Shown piece by piece: positions 6,429 through 15,135 of a stretch of DNA of 19,327 nucleotides. The notes under the pieces were generated by a model that worked only from the letters and a program-made list of their open reading frames with translations, did not search any database and was not told the origin of the DNA. The position numbers were made by a program, and so were the translations under genes. The stretch lies in NCBI GenBank assembly GCA_016198605.1, contig JACQIG010000002.1, forward strand, positions 1-19,327, in the 5' to 3' direction. The stretch comes from Candidatus Aenigmatarchaeota archaeon. GTDB taxonomy: Archaea > Aenigmatarchaeota > Aenigmatarchaeia > QMZP01. Each line of letters opens with the position of its first letter. The stretch's first letter is position 1.

Positions 6429-9314
6429 TTACCCCAGCAGTTTCCTTATTCTTGCGTAATCAGCCTTGCCCTGGCCGAGGTCCCTGCTGCCGCCCCCGGA
6501 GCCGCCGGACTTTGAGCATATTTCTTTTGCAAGGCGGCCGCTGTCCTCCTTGCTGCCCATGACTACAACGTCACCCGCTTTATTATATAATACTGCCGTG
6601 ATGCCGCCCCCGGATTTTACGATAGTGGATGCTATCTCCACCAGGGTTTTCCTGTCAAAATCCGATTCCTCCGTTATCCTGCCACCCTTTGCCGCCTTCA
6701 GCAGCCGGCCGGATTCACTTTCGGCAAGGCCTTTCCTGAGCGAGTCCAGCTGCTTCCGTTGCTGCTTCCAGAAACCAAAGAGGTGCTCAAAAAGGGACTG
6801 GGGCGAATCAATCCTGAGGCCCTTGAAATGCGCCCTTAATGATTTTTGGCCTGGCGACAGCCTCTCAAGCTCGCCTTCCATTTCGCCAATTTCCTTGATG
6901 AACCTGCTGACGGTGGATTCAAGCTGCTCCGGCGGGACAGAGAAGGCAGAGGCAGCTTCCTTCACCAGCCTGTATGAATTTTCAAGCGTGATGCCATTGG
7001 TAATGCCAAGGCCTGTATGGAATTCCAATGTTTTCATTATTGAGAGCAGCCTCTCGTGATTGGCATGGAGGAATTTCTCGGCGGCCGGGCCTGCCTTTAT
7101 TGTGATCCTGTCAACGCCGTCCTGTATCCTCTCCGACCCAACCACAACTATCCTGCCTATCTCCTTTGTGTTGGCGCAATGCGTCCCGCCGCATGCCTCC
7201 ACGTCCTCCCCAGGTATCTCCACTATCCTTACCTCCTTCCCCGGGATGAAGCCCCCGGTGTAGATGTTTATGCCGAATTTCTTCTCGGCCTCGGCGCGCG
7301 GGTACCAGGATTTCTTTACGGGTACTGCCTTCTTCACCACAGCATTGGCAGCTTCTTCCAACTTCTCCAGTTCCGCTGGCTCCAGCGACTTGTAATGCGT
7401 CAAATCTATGTGCGCCTTCTCCACGGACTTGTGCGTCCCTGCCTGGTTTGCATGGCTGCCTATCACCCCCTTGGAAGTGCCATGGATGACGTGTATGGCA
7501 GTGTGGTGCTTGGTGAGCTGCATCCGCCTCTCCCGGTCAATCTCCCCGCTGATCTTCTGCCCGCCCTTGAACTTGGGATCCTCCACATAATGCAGGACTA
7601 CACCGCCCGCCTTCTTCACGTCATAGACACGCGCACCGCCAAGATGGCCGTGGTCAGCCTCCTGGCCGCCTGTCTCCGCAAAGAAGCATGTCTTATCAAG
7701 CACAACTATCTTGCCATCAACCTTCAGCACCTCAGCGTCAAACGCGCTCATTTCCTGGTCCTTGTAGAACAGCAGTTCTGTGGGCGGCATGCCGGCCACG
7801 TCAACCCTTTCCCTGACTTCAGCCTCGGCTTCAGCCTTTGCTCCCGACTCGTGCTTCTCGGTTATCTTGGCGTAAATGTCCAGGGGCACGTCTATCCTGG
7901 CAAACCTTGATATTATTTCCGGCGTGATGCCCTGGGATTCGTAAAGCTGCAACAGCCGCTGTTCATCAAGCTTTTCCTTCTTCCCCGCTATGTCCCCGGC
8001 TATCCGCCTGGCATTGTCAAGCACGCTCTCGTACTTCCGCCCCTCTATCGGCATTATCATCCGCATCGTCTCCACTCCCGCACCAAGCTCGGGGAACAGT
8101 GGCTTCAGGAACCTGGCATGCAGCGCGGCTATTTCAGCCAGGTCAATGTCAAAGGAAAACTCGCTTATGAAGCCAAGGGAGCGCCTGAGGATGACGCGCA
8201 AGTTATAGCCGCCGCCCACGTTTGAGGGGATGCCGCCGTCCGCCATGGCGAACAGCAATGACCTCGCATGGTCAGCTATCGCGTAGATTGCCTTCATGGG
8301 CTCTACCTGGTCGCGCAGCTCCTGGGTTGATATGCCGAGGGAGTCTGCTATGTGCTTCCTTATCCTGCCAACCTGGGACTTGTCCCGCATCTCGCCAACG
8401 TCAAGGCCCCCTGCGATCCTTGAATATTCGGTAAATATTGCCTCGTCAGGGGCAACCCCGGTGGCTTTCTGCATGTCCCTGACAACAGGCCCGAACACCG
8501 CGTCATATATGGTCCGCGTGCCCTGGGAGAACCAGACAAGCCTCTCATGGCCCCAGCCCGTGTCGTTTACCTTCATGTCAAGCTCGCGGTAGCCGGAGCC
8601 GCTCTTCTGGAACTGCATGAACACGTGGTTCACCAGCTCAAGCCCCTTTGAAAAGGCCTCAATTGAAGGCCCGAAGGCGGAGAGGTCGGGCATGGCCCAT
8701 ATGTCCTCCGCATAAACTATCTCCTCCTGCGGGATTCCCATGTGCTTTGTAAGGAAATTGAAGTTCAATTCAATGCACCTGTCCTTGAAGTAGCCCTCCT
8801 TGGGGTAGCCAAACGCGTGCTGGCCGGACATGATGAATCCCGTCATGTGCCTCCCGGACAACCCGACAGATGGTATGTCTATGAACCTGAGGCACATCTG
8901 CGGGACCACCAGCGGGTTTGCCGGGTATACGAATGTCATGTTGCCGTTCTCTATCCTCTGGAAATCCTGGATGGACGCGATGGTAAAATACAGGTCGGGC
9001 CGCACCCTGTCTATCACGGGATAGCGCGGTATTGATGTGTGGCCTTCCTTCACGAAGAATTTCTCAAAAAGCCTCCATGTTTCCACGTTGTCAAGCCTGC
9101 TCTTTGTTACAGGGTTGCCTATGAAGCCGTAAGGCTCGCATGAGGAGTCTGCGCATGTCTGCCTCTCCGGGTCCAGCGTCCAGAAGAACTTGCCGCAGGC
9201 CTTGCACTGCTTCCTGGAGAATCCTTTCTCCCGGAAAATCCCGGCTTCCCAATATTCGCCCGGCTTCTTCTGGAACTCTTTCTTCAGGGAGTCTTTAGAC
9301 AGCATAATGTTCAT
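6429..9314 (-). CDS. alaS: Alanyl-tRNA synthetase, archaeal type
   Basis: AlaRS charges tRNA-Ala and clears mischarged Ser and Gly. The 961-residue protein has the archaeal N-terminal zinc-binding Cys set (C37, C40, C54, C59), then the class II catalytic domain (about 75-330) and tRNA-recognition helices. The editing domain follows, with its zinc/active-site HxxxH at H604-H608 and the CGGTHC block at C708-C713. The end is the C-Ala domain with the Gly-rich segment GGSGGGSRDLGQGK. All key motifs are intact. Two starts are possible, ATG 9314 and ATG 9305. A TATA-like stretch centred at about 9329 would put the transcript start near 9303, favouring 9305 as a leaderless start, whereas a second AT-rich box at about 9351-9358 fits 9314. 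The choice changes three residues only. Confidence 0.97.
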   Translation of the reverse strand: MNIMLSKDSLKKEFQKKPGEYWEAGIFREKGFSRKQCKACGKFFWTLDPERQTCADSSCEPYGFIGNPVTKSRLDNVETWRLFEKFFVKEGHTSIPRYPVIDRVRPDLYFTIASIQDFQRIENGNMTFVYPANPLVVPQMCLRFIDIPSVGLSGRHMTGFIMSGQHAFGYPKEGYFKDRCIELNFNFLTKHMGIPQEEIVYAEDIWAMPDLSAFGPSIEAFSKGLELVNHVFMQFQKSGSGYRELDMKVNDTGWGHERLVWFSQGTRTIYDAVFGPVVRDMQKATGVAPDEAIFTEYSRIAGGLDVGEMRDKSQVGRIRKHIADSLGISTQELRDQVEPMKAIYAIADHARSLLFAMADGGIPSNVGGGYNLRVILRRSLGFISEFSFDIDLAEIAALHARFLKPLFPELGAGVETMRMIMPIEGRKYESVLDNARRIAGDIAGKKEKLDEQRLLQLYESQGITPEIISRFARIDVPLDIYAKITEKHESGAKAEAEAEVRERVDVAGMPPTELLFYKDQEMSAFDAEVLKVDGKIVVLDKTCFFAETGGQEADHGHLGGARVYDVKKAGGVVLHYVEDPKFKGGQKISGEIDRERRMQLTKHHTAIHVIHGTSKGVIGSHANQAGTHKSVEKAHIDLTHYKSLEPAELEKLEEAANAVVKKAVPVKKSWYPRAEAEKKFGINIYTGGFIPGKEVRIVEIPGEDVEACGGTHCANTKEIGRIVVVGSERIQDGVDRITIKAGPAAEKFLHANHERLLSIMKTLEFHTGLGITNGITLENSYRLVKEAASAFSVPPEQLESTVSRFIKEIGEMEGELERLSPGQKSLRAHFKGLRIDSPQSLFEHLFGFWKQQRKQLDSLRKGLAESESGRLLKAAKGGRITEESDFDRKTLVEIASTIVKSGGGITAVLYNKAGDVVVMGSKEDSGRLAKEICSKSGGSGGGSRDLGQGKADYARIRKLLG

Positions 9315-9324
9315 TGTAGTTGCC

Positions 9325-9360
9325 GTATATAATAATCATTGGACAACAATATATTATAAT
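9325..9360. promoter_or_regulatory. Divergent AT-rich promoter region of alaS and the pilin-like gene
   Basis: The 60-base gap between the two divergent genes holds two TATA-like stretches: GTATATAA (9325-9332) and AATATATTATAAT (9348-9360). For the plus-strand gene, the first box predicts a start near 9355 and a 20-base leader containing GGTGGGG (9366-9372), a plausible ribosome binding site before the ATG at 9375. For alaS, either box fits one of its two candidate ATGs. Both boxes read well in both directions, so assignment is uncertain. Confidence 0.5.
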
Positions 9361-9374
9361 TCTCCGGTGGGGCG

Positions 9375-11510
9375 ATGGGTTGCAATAAAGGACAGAGTAA
9401 CCGCCGGCTTTATCCAATTGGTTCAAGCCGGAAGGGGCAGATTGAGATAATAACGCTGCTAGGCGTGCTGATACTTGCCATAGTAGTCATAACGCTGGTG
9501 TACTACAGCTTGAACACTTCCGGCCCGGCAAACCTCCAGCAGCAGCAGAAAGTAGTGAGGGATTCCGTCATCAATACGGTAAGGAAGGGCGCGGATTCCG
9601 CCTTGAAGGAGATTTATTTGCACGGCGGGTACCTTGAGGGGGAGCGGGGGCCCGCAGGCTCTGTCGGGTTCCTTGCGGGCGAAGTCAGCTATTGGCAGCA
9701 GTGCTCAGCAGTGTTCATTCCGGTGAGGGAGGACCTGGAGGCGAAGCTGGAAAGGGGGATTGAAGATTATATAAACGAGAACAAGGCCGGGCTGCTTTCA
9801 TCTTTCTCCAGCATAAACGTGACAATCGGGGACTCCCAGGCTGTGGTTAACGTGCTTGATGACAGGATAGAGGTTGCTGTCACAATGCCAACAAGGGTCA
9901 AGGGGACTCCGCTGCCGCAGCCTTATAAGGTATCAGTCCCGGCGAAGCTGGGGAGGATACATGATTTTGCCTCACAGTTCTCCTCGGCCTCTGCGAGGGA
10001 AAGGTTCCTTGAGGCTTTCACGCTGACCACAATAAGCAACTCAAGGGACATACCAACCAATGGCGTGCTTACAAGCTGCGGCGAGTCCGTACACAGGACT
10101 ACGGGGGAACTGGAGGCTGCGCTGGAGGATGCCGTGTCGTATACGGTCACGCACATACTCTGGTGGCAGGCCGCTTCTGTCAACCCTGCAGGGGGGATAA
10201 CCTATGCCATACAGGACCTGAATGGCAAGACGTTCCCTGACCTCAATGCAAGGGTATTCCTGCCGGACAGGTTCAGGGTGGACGCGCTCAGGCCGGTCTT
10301 TGTCTCAAACAACAGGTTCATGTCAGTCCTGTTCCCGTTCATAATACCCATATGCGCCACGAACTATGACGTGACTTATGACGTCACCTATCCGGCAATA
10401 GTGAGGGCGGAGGATTCGCTGACCGGCTACACTTTCAATTTCGCCGTGCTGGTTGACATAGAGGACAATGACGTCGGGGCATGCGGTGGTGCAGTTTCAA
10501 GCGGGGGGCCCGCTGACTGCAACAGCCTGCAATGCAGCGCCAGCCTGGGCATTGCGGATGCCCTGGGCAGGCCCATAAGTGGTGCAACCGCATCCTTCGG
10601 CCAGTGCCTCATCGGCACGTCTGACGTCGCCGGCAAGGTGGAAGGACCGGTCATGTGCGGTGAGAATGAGCTGGTCATCTTCTCTGATGATTCCAGGGAA
10701 TTCCTGGCAATGAACGTGACATCAGAAAGCATAAACGGCACTTACATGCTCCGCAGGAAGCCCAACATCACTGCTCATTTCAGCAAGGTTGAGATAACCA
10801 ATGTTTACGGGAATGGCGACACAAGGCCGGCATGCGCGTCAGCAAGCACAGGCGCGCCTGAATCAACCATATGCGCCTTCGGGAGAGAGGATGATTATGC
10901 TTATGCAATATTCAGTGGCGGGGGCGCGGAATACCCTGTAACCAACGCGAACAATGGGAGGATACCGCAGGGCTGCGCAGACGGCACTGACAATTCATCC
11001 TGCCTGGCGGTAGACGTGCTGGAGGATGTGTATGTTGATTACATCCCTGCGGGCACATACTCGGTGGAGGGGATGGCATGGGAGACTGCAGACCCTGCTG
11101 TCAAGGGGGCCTTTTCCGCTCCTTACACGCTGGGGGAAGGAGTGTCTGGCTTGTACATAAATATTCCGGGAACAACTTCACAGGTGGCGAGCGAGGCCCT
11201 GACATCATGCCTGACCAATACGCTGCAGTCGGTATGCAGGATAAACCCGCTTGAGGAATCGCCCCATGTTGCAACCACCATTGTGACTGGCGTGACATGC
11301 AACAAGCTTAAGGGAATTGCCGAAAGCTGTGCTGCGCTGAGGAGTGACATGCAGGGGCTTTTCTGGACAGGGCCGCTTGCATGCAATGACCGCGCCACGT
11401 GCGAAGAGGAGTGCGCGCCAGGCGACTTCAGCTGCGTGGTGCACTGCAATGAAAATGACGTGATTGAAGCTCTTGAAGCAAGATGTGACACGAGGGTGAT
11501 AAGGAAATGA
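9375..11510 (+). CDS. Large Cys-rich exported protein with type IV pilin-like signal
   Basis: The 711-residue product starts with a positively charged leader ending SRKG, then Q22-I-E24 and a hydrophobic helix (about 25-45). This is the class III signal layout cut by the archaeal prepilin peptidase between G21 and Q22, with the helix forming a pilus core or membrane anchor. The glutamate is at +3 rather than the more usual +5. After cleavage 22 Cys remain, an even number, as expected if all are paired outside the cell. Residues about 387-455 (GIADALGRPISGATASFG and following) resemble a carboxypeptidase regulatory-like beta-sandwich. The last 70 residues are especially Cys-rich. At 711 residues it is far larger than ordinary pilins (about 120-200). 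No other start codon lies between ATG 9375 and the cleavage site. It is coupled by ATGA to the next gene. No named function can be given. Confidence 0.75.
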   Translation: MGCNKGQSNRRLYPIGSSRKGQIEIITLLGVLILAIVVITLVYYSLNTSGPANLQQQQKVVRDSVINTVRKGADSALKEIYLHGGYLEGERGPAGSVGFLAGEVSYWQQCSAVFIPVREDLEAKLERGIEDYINENKAGLLSSFSSINVTIGDSQAVVNVLDDRIEVAVTMPTRVKGTPLPQPYKVSVPAKLGRIHDFASQFSSASARERFLEAFTLTTISNSRDIPTNGVLTSCGESVHRTTGELEAALEDAVSYTVTHILWWQAASVNPAGGITYAIQDLNGKTFPDLNARVFLPDRFRVDALRPVFVSNNRFMSVLFPFIIPICATNYDVTYDVTYPAIVRAEDSLTGYTFNFAVLVDIEDNDVGACGGAVSSGGPADCNSLQCSASLGIADALGRPISGATASFGQCLIGTSDVAGKVEGPVMCGENELVIFSDDSREFLAMNVTSESINGTYMLRRKPNITAHFSKVEITNVYGNGDTRPACASASTGAPESTICAFGREDDYAYAIFSGGGAEYPVTNANNGRIPQGCADGTDNSSCLAVDVLEDVYVDYIPAGTYSVEGMAWETADPAVKGAFSAPYTLGEGVSGLYINIPGTTSQVASEALTSCLTNTLQSVCRINPLEESPHVATTIVTGVTCNKLKGIAESCAALRSDMQGLFWTGPLACNDRATCEEECAPGDFSCVVHCNENDVIEALEARCDTRVIRK

Positions 11511-14500
11511 TTGCGCTAAAGGTCTTCGCGGTGGCAGTGTGCTTCCTGCTTGTGTCAGCAAGCGCGGCATACGCAACCAACATAAATGTGGTGTATGGGG
11601 GTTCAGTCTCCTATGTGAGGCAGCTGGATGCGGAGAGCCTTGTAAGCAAGCAGGTGTCCCTGGACAAGGACGAGCCTTTCTACTCAGACATCAGGGTCGG
11701 CGTATCAGTTGCAAATGCGGGAGCGGCACAGCTGGAGAAAGTGTACATATACAAATGCAAGGGCATGCTTCCGGTGGATTGCATCAGCAGCGTGGTTCCT
11801 GAGGTGTCACAGGGGAATGTGCAGAAATCTTATGGCTGGTCTTCCATTGCAAGCACGCCATATCCGCAGGTGGCCAACATATTGTATGTTGCAAAGCTCA
11901 ACAGCCAGGCCGGTGAGGATGTATGGGTCGGGTTCTGGGACCAGGTAAGGAGGACAAGCCCGGGCTCATTTGATGCGCCGCCCTATGGGAAATCCCTTGC
12001 GGAAGTTAATGTGGAAGCAAGCAGCGCAGGCGTCACGCCGCTGATAGACAGCTTCATTGAAGCGAACAGCATGCTGCCTTCCAGCCTGTCGTGGGTGGTG
12101 AAATCAGCCTTTCCCGGGGCGAGCAGGCTGCATGTGCTGAAGGCGAGCAAGGGGGATATTGACGTCCCTGCCCTGCAGGGTGAGATTGTTCCTGGGCAGG
12201 ATGCTTACACACCGCTGGAAAAGGATTTCTATCTTGTTTTCCCTGAAACAGCCTCTGGCATAAACAACCCCATCACGCTTGTGGACAACCCCTCATACAT
12301 ATGCGGGAACGGCAACGTGGAAACAGGGGAGACGTCCTCTTCCTGCTGCTATGACGCGGGCTGCGTCCAGGGCCTGTACTGCGACACTGTTGCCAACGCC
12401 TGCAGGCTGGAGGGTGAGATAAGGCTTACGCTGTCAGGCCAGCAGAGCACTGCAGTGAGCAACTGCAATGTGCAGAACAGCATAAATGTGACAGCAAAGA
12501 TAGAAAACCCGCCTGGCGGCGTGTCAATAGCAGGCGCACTGGCCAGGCTTGGCGGTGCTGAGACCACAGCCGCCTGCACGGGCGGGCAGCAGGCCAATTT
12601 CGTTTATGCCTGCAGGGTAACAGTTCCCGCAACCCCCGGGTGCTCCTCGGGAACGTACAGTGTTGGGCCCAATGAACTTGAGCTGTCAATACAATATAAC
12701 AACGGCCCAGGCACGGCGACGAAGGCTCTCAGGGTGGCTTTCCCTGACATAACCGTAGGCTCATATGCGTTTGGCAACGGGATATGCGAATCAGGACTTG
12801 GGGAGGGCACGGATGCCAGCGGATGCTATGATTGCGGGTGTGCTGCAGGATATTGCGATGCGGTGCTGCCTGGCCCGGGCACGTGCAGGCCTCTTCTTAC
12901 AAGCAACAACCTTGCAATAGGGCCCGTGGTCCCGGCAAACTTTCCTGCGCACAGCGCGGCAGGCGATGCTGTGTCATTCCAGATGAACATAACGGAGAAA
13001 CCCGCATCACTGGTTGTAGGCAGCCCGGCGTGCACGGCTGAATGCGGCCCAAGCGCAGGCGCATGCACGGCAAGCTGCAGTTTGTCATGCGCCCAAAGGC
13101 CATCAGCAGGCAGCGTATATTCCAGCGACTGCAGGCTTGGCTTCATTGTGAATAACTATGACAACAGGCTCTCATATACAATCAAGCCCTCCGTAAGCGT
13201 GCCTGTGTCTTACAATGATGGCGTAAGGGGGCCGGTTACTGCGACGCTCTCCAAGCAGGCGGGGTTCATAACAATAGGGACAAACTTCTGCGGCGATGGC
13301 ATCGCAGGGCCCGGCGAGGAATGCTGCTATGACTCAGGCTGCCAGGCAGGGCAATACTGCGATGTCGGGGCCGCGCCCGAAAGCGGCTTGTGCAAGCCTG
13401 AGGGTGGCATAGCGGCAATAGCCATGGCATCGCCATTGTCGTTCATTGACACCTCGGTGGCGCACACTGTGAATGCAAGCGTCAGGATAGCCAACATGCC
13501 TGCAGGGGCGAGCGTGGTGCCAGGATGCAGGCTTTCAAACGAGACGTGCGGCCAGGGGGGGTTCATAATCTCCTGCAGTGAATTGGGAGGAAGCCAGAAT
13601 GAGTATTTGGCCAGTTGTGAAATGACAATACCCGCAATAAACTACAAGACCAGCCCCCACTTTGACGCTGCCTCAAGGGCGGTGAGGTTCTCGCCAAATG
13701 AGCTGGCTTTCTCATTAAGGTTCAATGACGGGCCTGCAATAAGGACAAAGGAGATCGCTGCAAGCATCCCGGAGATAAGCATAACGCCTGTACCCAGATG
13801 CGGCAATGGCGTGGCCGAGCCGGAGCTTGGGGAGACGCAAACAAATTGCTGCGTGGACTTGGGCTGCGCAGCAGGGCAGTTCTGTTATAATGCGAACAAT
13901 CCAAATGGGGTGTGCCTGGCAGCGAGCAGCATTGCAATTGTGTTGGACAAGGTGGAGCCGGAGGACATAAGGTGCACGATAGTGGAGAAGGGCAGCAACT
14001 GCGTGCATGACAGGGTGGTGTGGCTGAGCCTGCATGTGAACAGCCCGCCATCTGACGGCAGGATAGGCGGCGACGTTTTCTACAGGTTTGATGGCAGGGA
14101 CATAAAGGACATAGTATGCCTCGCGGAGCCCGGCGGCCAGAATGTGAATTACATGTGCACACTTGCGCTTCCTGACCTTGAATCGCGGGAGGGCAACGTT
14201 ACTTTGCAGGCCGGCAAGACGGTGAAGCAGCTTTCTGTTTTCATGCCCTACTCATATAGCTCTGGCGGGCAAAGGTATGTGCAGAATTTTTCGCTCACGA
14301 CAAACATAACAATCCGCAAGGTGAAGTCAGAAGCGCTGAAGGCCCTGGATGGCCAGATAAGGGACCTGGACCAAAAGATAGGGACGGCGAAGAAATGGAG
14401 GAGCATAATTCTTGCGATATTGATTGCCGGCGCGGGATGGTGCACATGCAATTGCGTCCCCACTTGCGCTCCAGAGGCGCCACCTGGGTGCCCCAAGTGC

Positions 14501-14800
14501 TGGCTTCTATACGCCTGCGTCGTGGGAGCTACGCTGCCGATACTTTCCCAGCAGCTGCAGCAGCTTGACCAGATAAAGGCCGAGAAGGAGTCGCTTAAAT
14601 CCGCGCAGAACTCAGGCGATTTCACGGCCCACAATAATGCCAACAGGGATATAGCACTCGGGTTCATCGCCATTGCGGCGACACTGGTCTGCACGATAGG
14701 GACTGCGGCAATGGGGAGTGCTGCTACTAATGTGGGCACGCAGAGTGGTGCCGGAGCTGCTGCGGGTGGCGGTATCTTTGGATTCCCACCGGCAATATGA
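11507..14800 (+). CDS. Giant modular Cys-rich surface protein with four six-Cys motifs
   Basis: The 1,097-residue product has a Sec signal peptide (about 1-24, ending AYA). An N-terminal beta-rich region (25-262) leads into four repeats of a six-Cys motif (starting at residues 266, 423, 595 and 765). Each is followed by a beta-rich segment of about 125-170 residues holding 4, 6, 4 and 4 Cys. A coiled coil (about 938-962) then leads into a hydrophobic hairpin (965-1015) whose loop carries several Cys, a second coiled coil, and a last hydrophobic stretch near 1058-1080. The total is 53 Cys, most predicted to be extracellular. ATG 11507 overlaps the stop of the pilin-like gene, so the two are made together. 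Proteins with CGNG...CC.D.GC motifs occur in several DPANN lineages, mostly without known function. A structural, adhesive or host-contact role at the cell surface is an inference. Confidence 0.8.
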   Translation: MIALKVFAVAVCFLLVSASAAYATNINVVYGGSVSYVRQLDAESLVSKQVSLDKDEPFYSDIRVGVSVANAGAAQLEKVYIYKCKGMLPVDCISSVVPEVSQGNVQKSYGWSSIASTPYPQVANILYVAKLNSQAGEDVWVGFWDQVRRTSPGSFDAPPYGKSLAEVNVEASSAGVTPLIDSFIEANSMLPSSLSWVVKSAFPGASRLHVLKASKGDIDVPALQGEIVPGQDAYTPLEKDFYLVFPETASGINNPITLVDNPSYICGNGNVETGETSSSCCYDAGCVQGLYCDTVANACRLEGEIRLTLSGQQSTAVSNCNVQNSINVTAKIENPPGGVSIAGALARLGGAETTAACTGGQQANFVYACRVTVPATPGCSSGTYSVGPNELELSIQYNNGPGTATKALRVAFPDITVGSYAFGNGICESGLGEGTDASGCYDCGCAAGYCDAVLPGPGTCRPLLTSNNLAIGPVVPANFPAHSAAGDAVSFQMNITEKPASLVVGSPACTAECGPSAGACTASCSLSCAQRPSAGSVYSSDCRLGFIVNNYDNRLSYTIKPSVSVPVSYNDGVRGPVTATLSKQAGFITIGTNFCGDGIAGPGEECCYDSGCQAGQYCDVGAAPESGLCKPEGGIAAIAMASPLSFIDTSVAHTVNASVRIANMPAGASVVPGCRLSNETCGQGGFIISCSELGGSQNEYLASCEMTIPAINYKTSPHFDAASRAVRFSPNELAFSLRFNDGPAIRTKEIAASIPEISITPVPRCGNGVAEPELGETQTNCCVDLGCAAGQFCYNANNPNGVCLAASSIAIVLDKVEPEDIRCTIVEKGSNCVHDRVVWLSLHVNSPPSDGRIGGDVFYRFDGRDIKDIVCLAEPGGQNVNYMCTLALPDLESREGNVTLQAGKTVKQLSVFMPYSYSSGGQRYVQNFSLTTNITIRKVKSEALKALDGQIRDLDQKIGTAKKWRSIILAILIAGAGWCTCNCVPTCAPEAPPGCPKCWLLYACVVGATLPILSQQLQQLDQIKAEKESLKSAQNSGDFTAHNNANRDIALGFIAIAATLVCTIGTAAMGSAATNVGTQSGAGAAAGGGIFGFPPAI
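12302..13915 (+). repeat. Array of four six-Cys motifs within the giant surface protein
   Basis: The copies are at 12302-12403, 12773-12886, 13289-13393 and 13799-13915, spaced 157-173 codons apart. The shared pattern is CGNG, a Gly/Glu turn, CC, Y/V-D-x-G-C, then G-x-Y/F-C and a final C. Copies 1, 3 and 4 use the same six Cys positions. Copy 2 lacks the first Cys and the first of the CC pair but gains C427 and C443, keeping a total of six. DNA identity between copies is low, so the duplications look old. Confidence 0.85.
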
Positions 14801-14801
14801 T

Positions 14802-15110
14802 TTAGCCGAAAAGGCCTGCTAGCCCGGCTGCTGCTTCCTCTGCCTTCTTCTTGTCGTCTTCCTCTGCCTTCTTTTCGTCCTTCTTCGGCTCTGCATGCGC
14901 TCCTGCGGCTGCAGGTGCAGGCGCCGCAACCATCTGGGACTGCTTTATGGCGTCCTCTATGTTCACGCCCTCCAGGCTGGCCACAACTGCCTTTATCTTG
15001 GCATGGTCCGCGTGCTTTTCGCCAACGGCCTCAAGCACCTTCTTCATGTTCTCCTCGCTTATTTCCTTGCCTGCCGAATGGAGCAGCAATGCCGCATATA
15101 TCATTTCCAT
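14802..15110 (-). CDS. rpl12: Large-subunit stalk protein L12/P1 (aP1)
   Basis: This 102-residue protein forms the dimers of the flexible ribosomal stalk, which recruits translation factors. The N-terminal dimerization and P0-binding domain (MEMIYAALLLHSAGKEI...) is typical, followed by an Ala/Pro hinge, a run of Lys/Glu/Asp and the factor-binding end AAAGLAGLFG. The start is fixed by the strong ribosome binding site GGAGGT four bases upstream. It is the last gene of the rpl1-rpl10-rpl12 unit, 25 bases after rpl10. Its stop lies one base from the convergent stop of the giant surface protein, so the two transcripts must run into each other. Confidence 0.96.
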   Translation of the reverse strand: MEMIYAALLLHSAGKEISEENMKKVLEAVGEKHADHAKIKAVVASLEGVNIEDAIKQSQMVAAPAPAAAGAHAEPKKDEKKAEEDDKKKAEEAAAGLAGLFG

Positions 15111-15114
15111 GTTT

Positions 15115-15120
15115 ACCTCC
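15115..15120 (-). promoter_or_regulatory. Strong ribosome binding site of rpl12
   Basis: GGAGGT sits four bases before the rpl12 ATG in the 25-base gap after rpl10. It is a near-perfect match to the 3' end of 16S rRNA and fits the need for several L12 copies per ribosome. Most other starts in the window are leaderless or weakly marked. Confidence 0.8.
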
Positions 15121-15135
15121 CATGTTAAACCGTTA

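Noticed and set aside
7056..7910. 284-codon open frame on the plus strand inside alaS
   Set aside because: The opposite strand carries the conserved AlaRS editing domain here, and the plus-strand product has no recognisable features; long antisense frames are expected at this GC content.
15111..15135. Frameshift hiding the missing P0 tail
   Set aside because: Only 25 bases lie between the rpl10 stop and the rpl12 ATG, and they hold the rpl12 ribosome binding site, so no tail can be encoded there.
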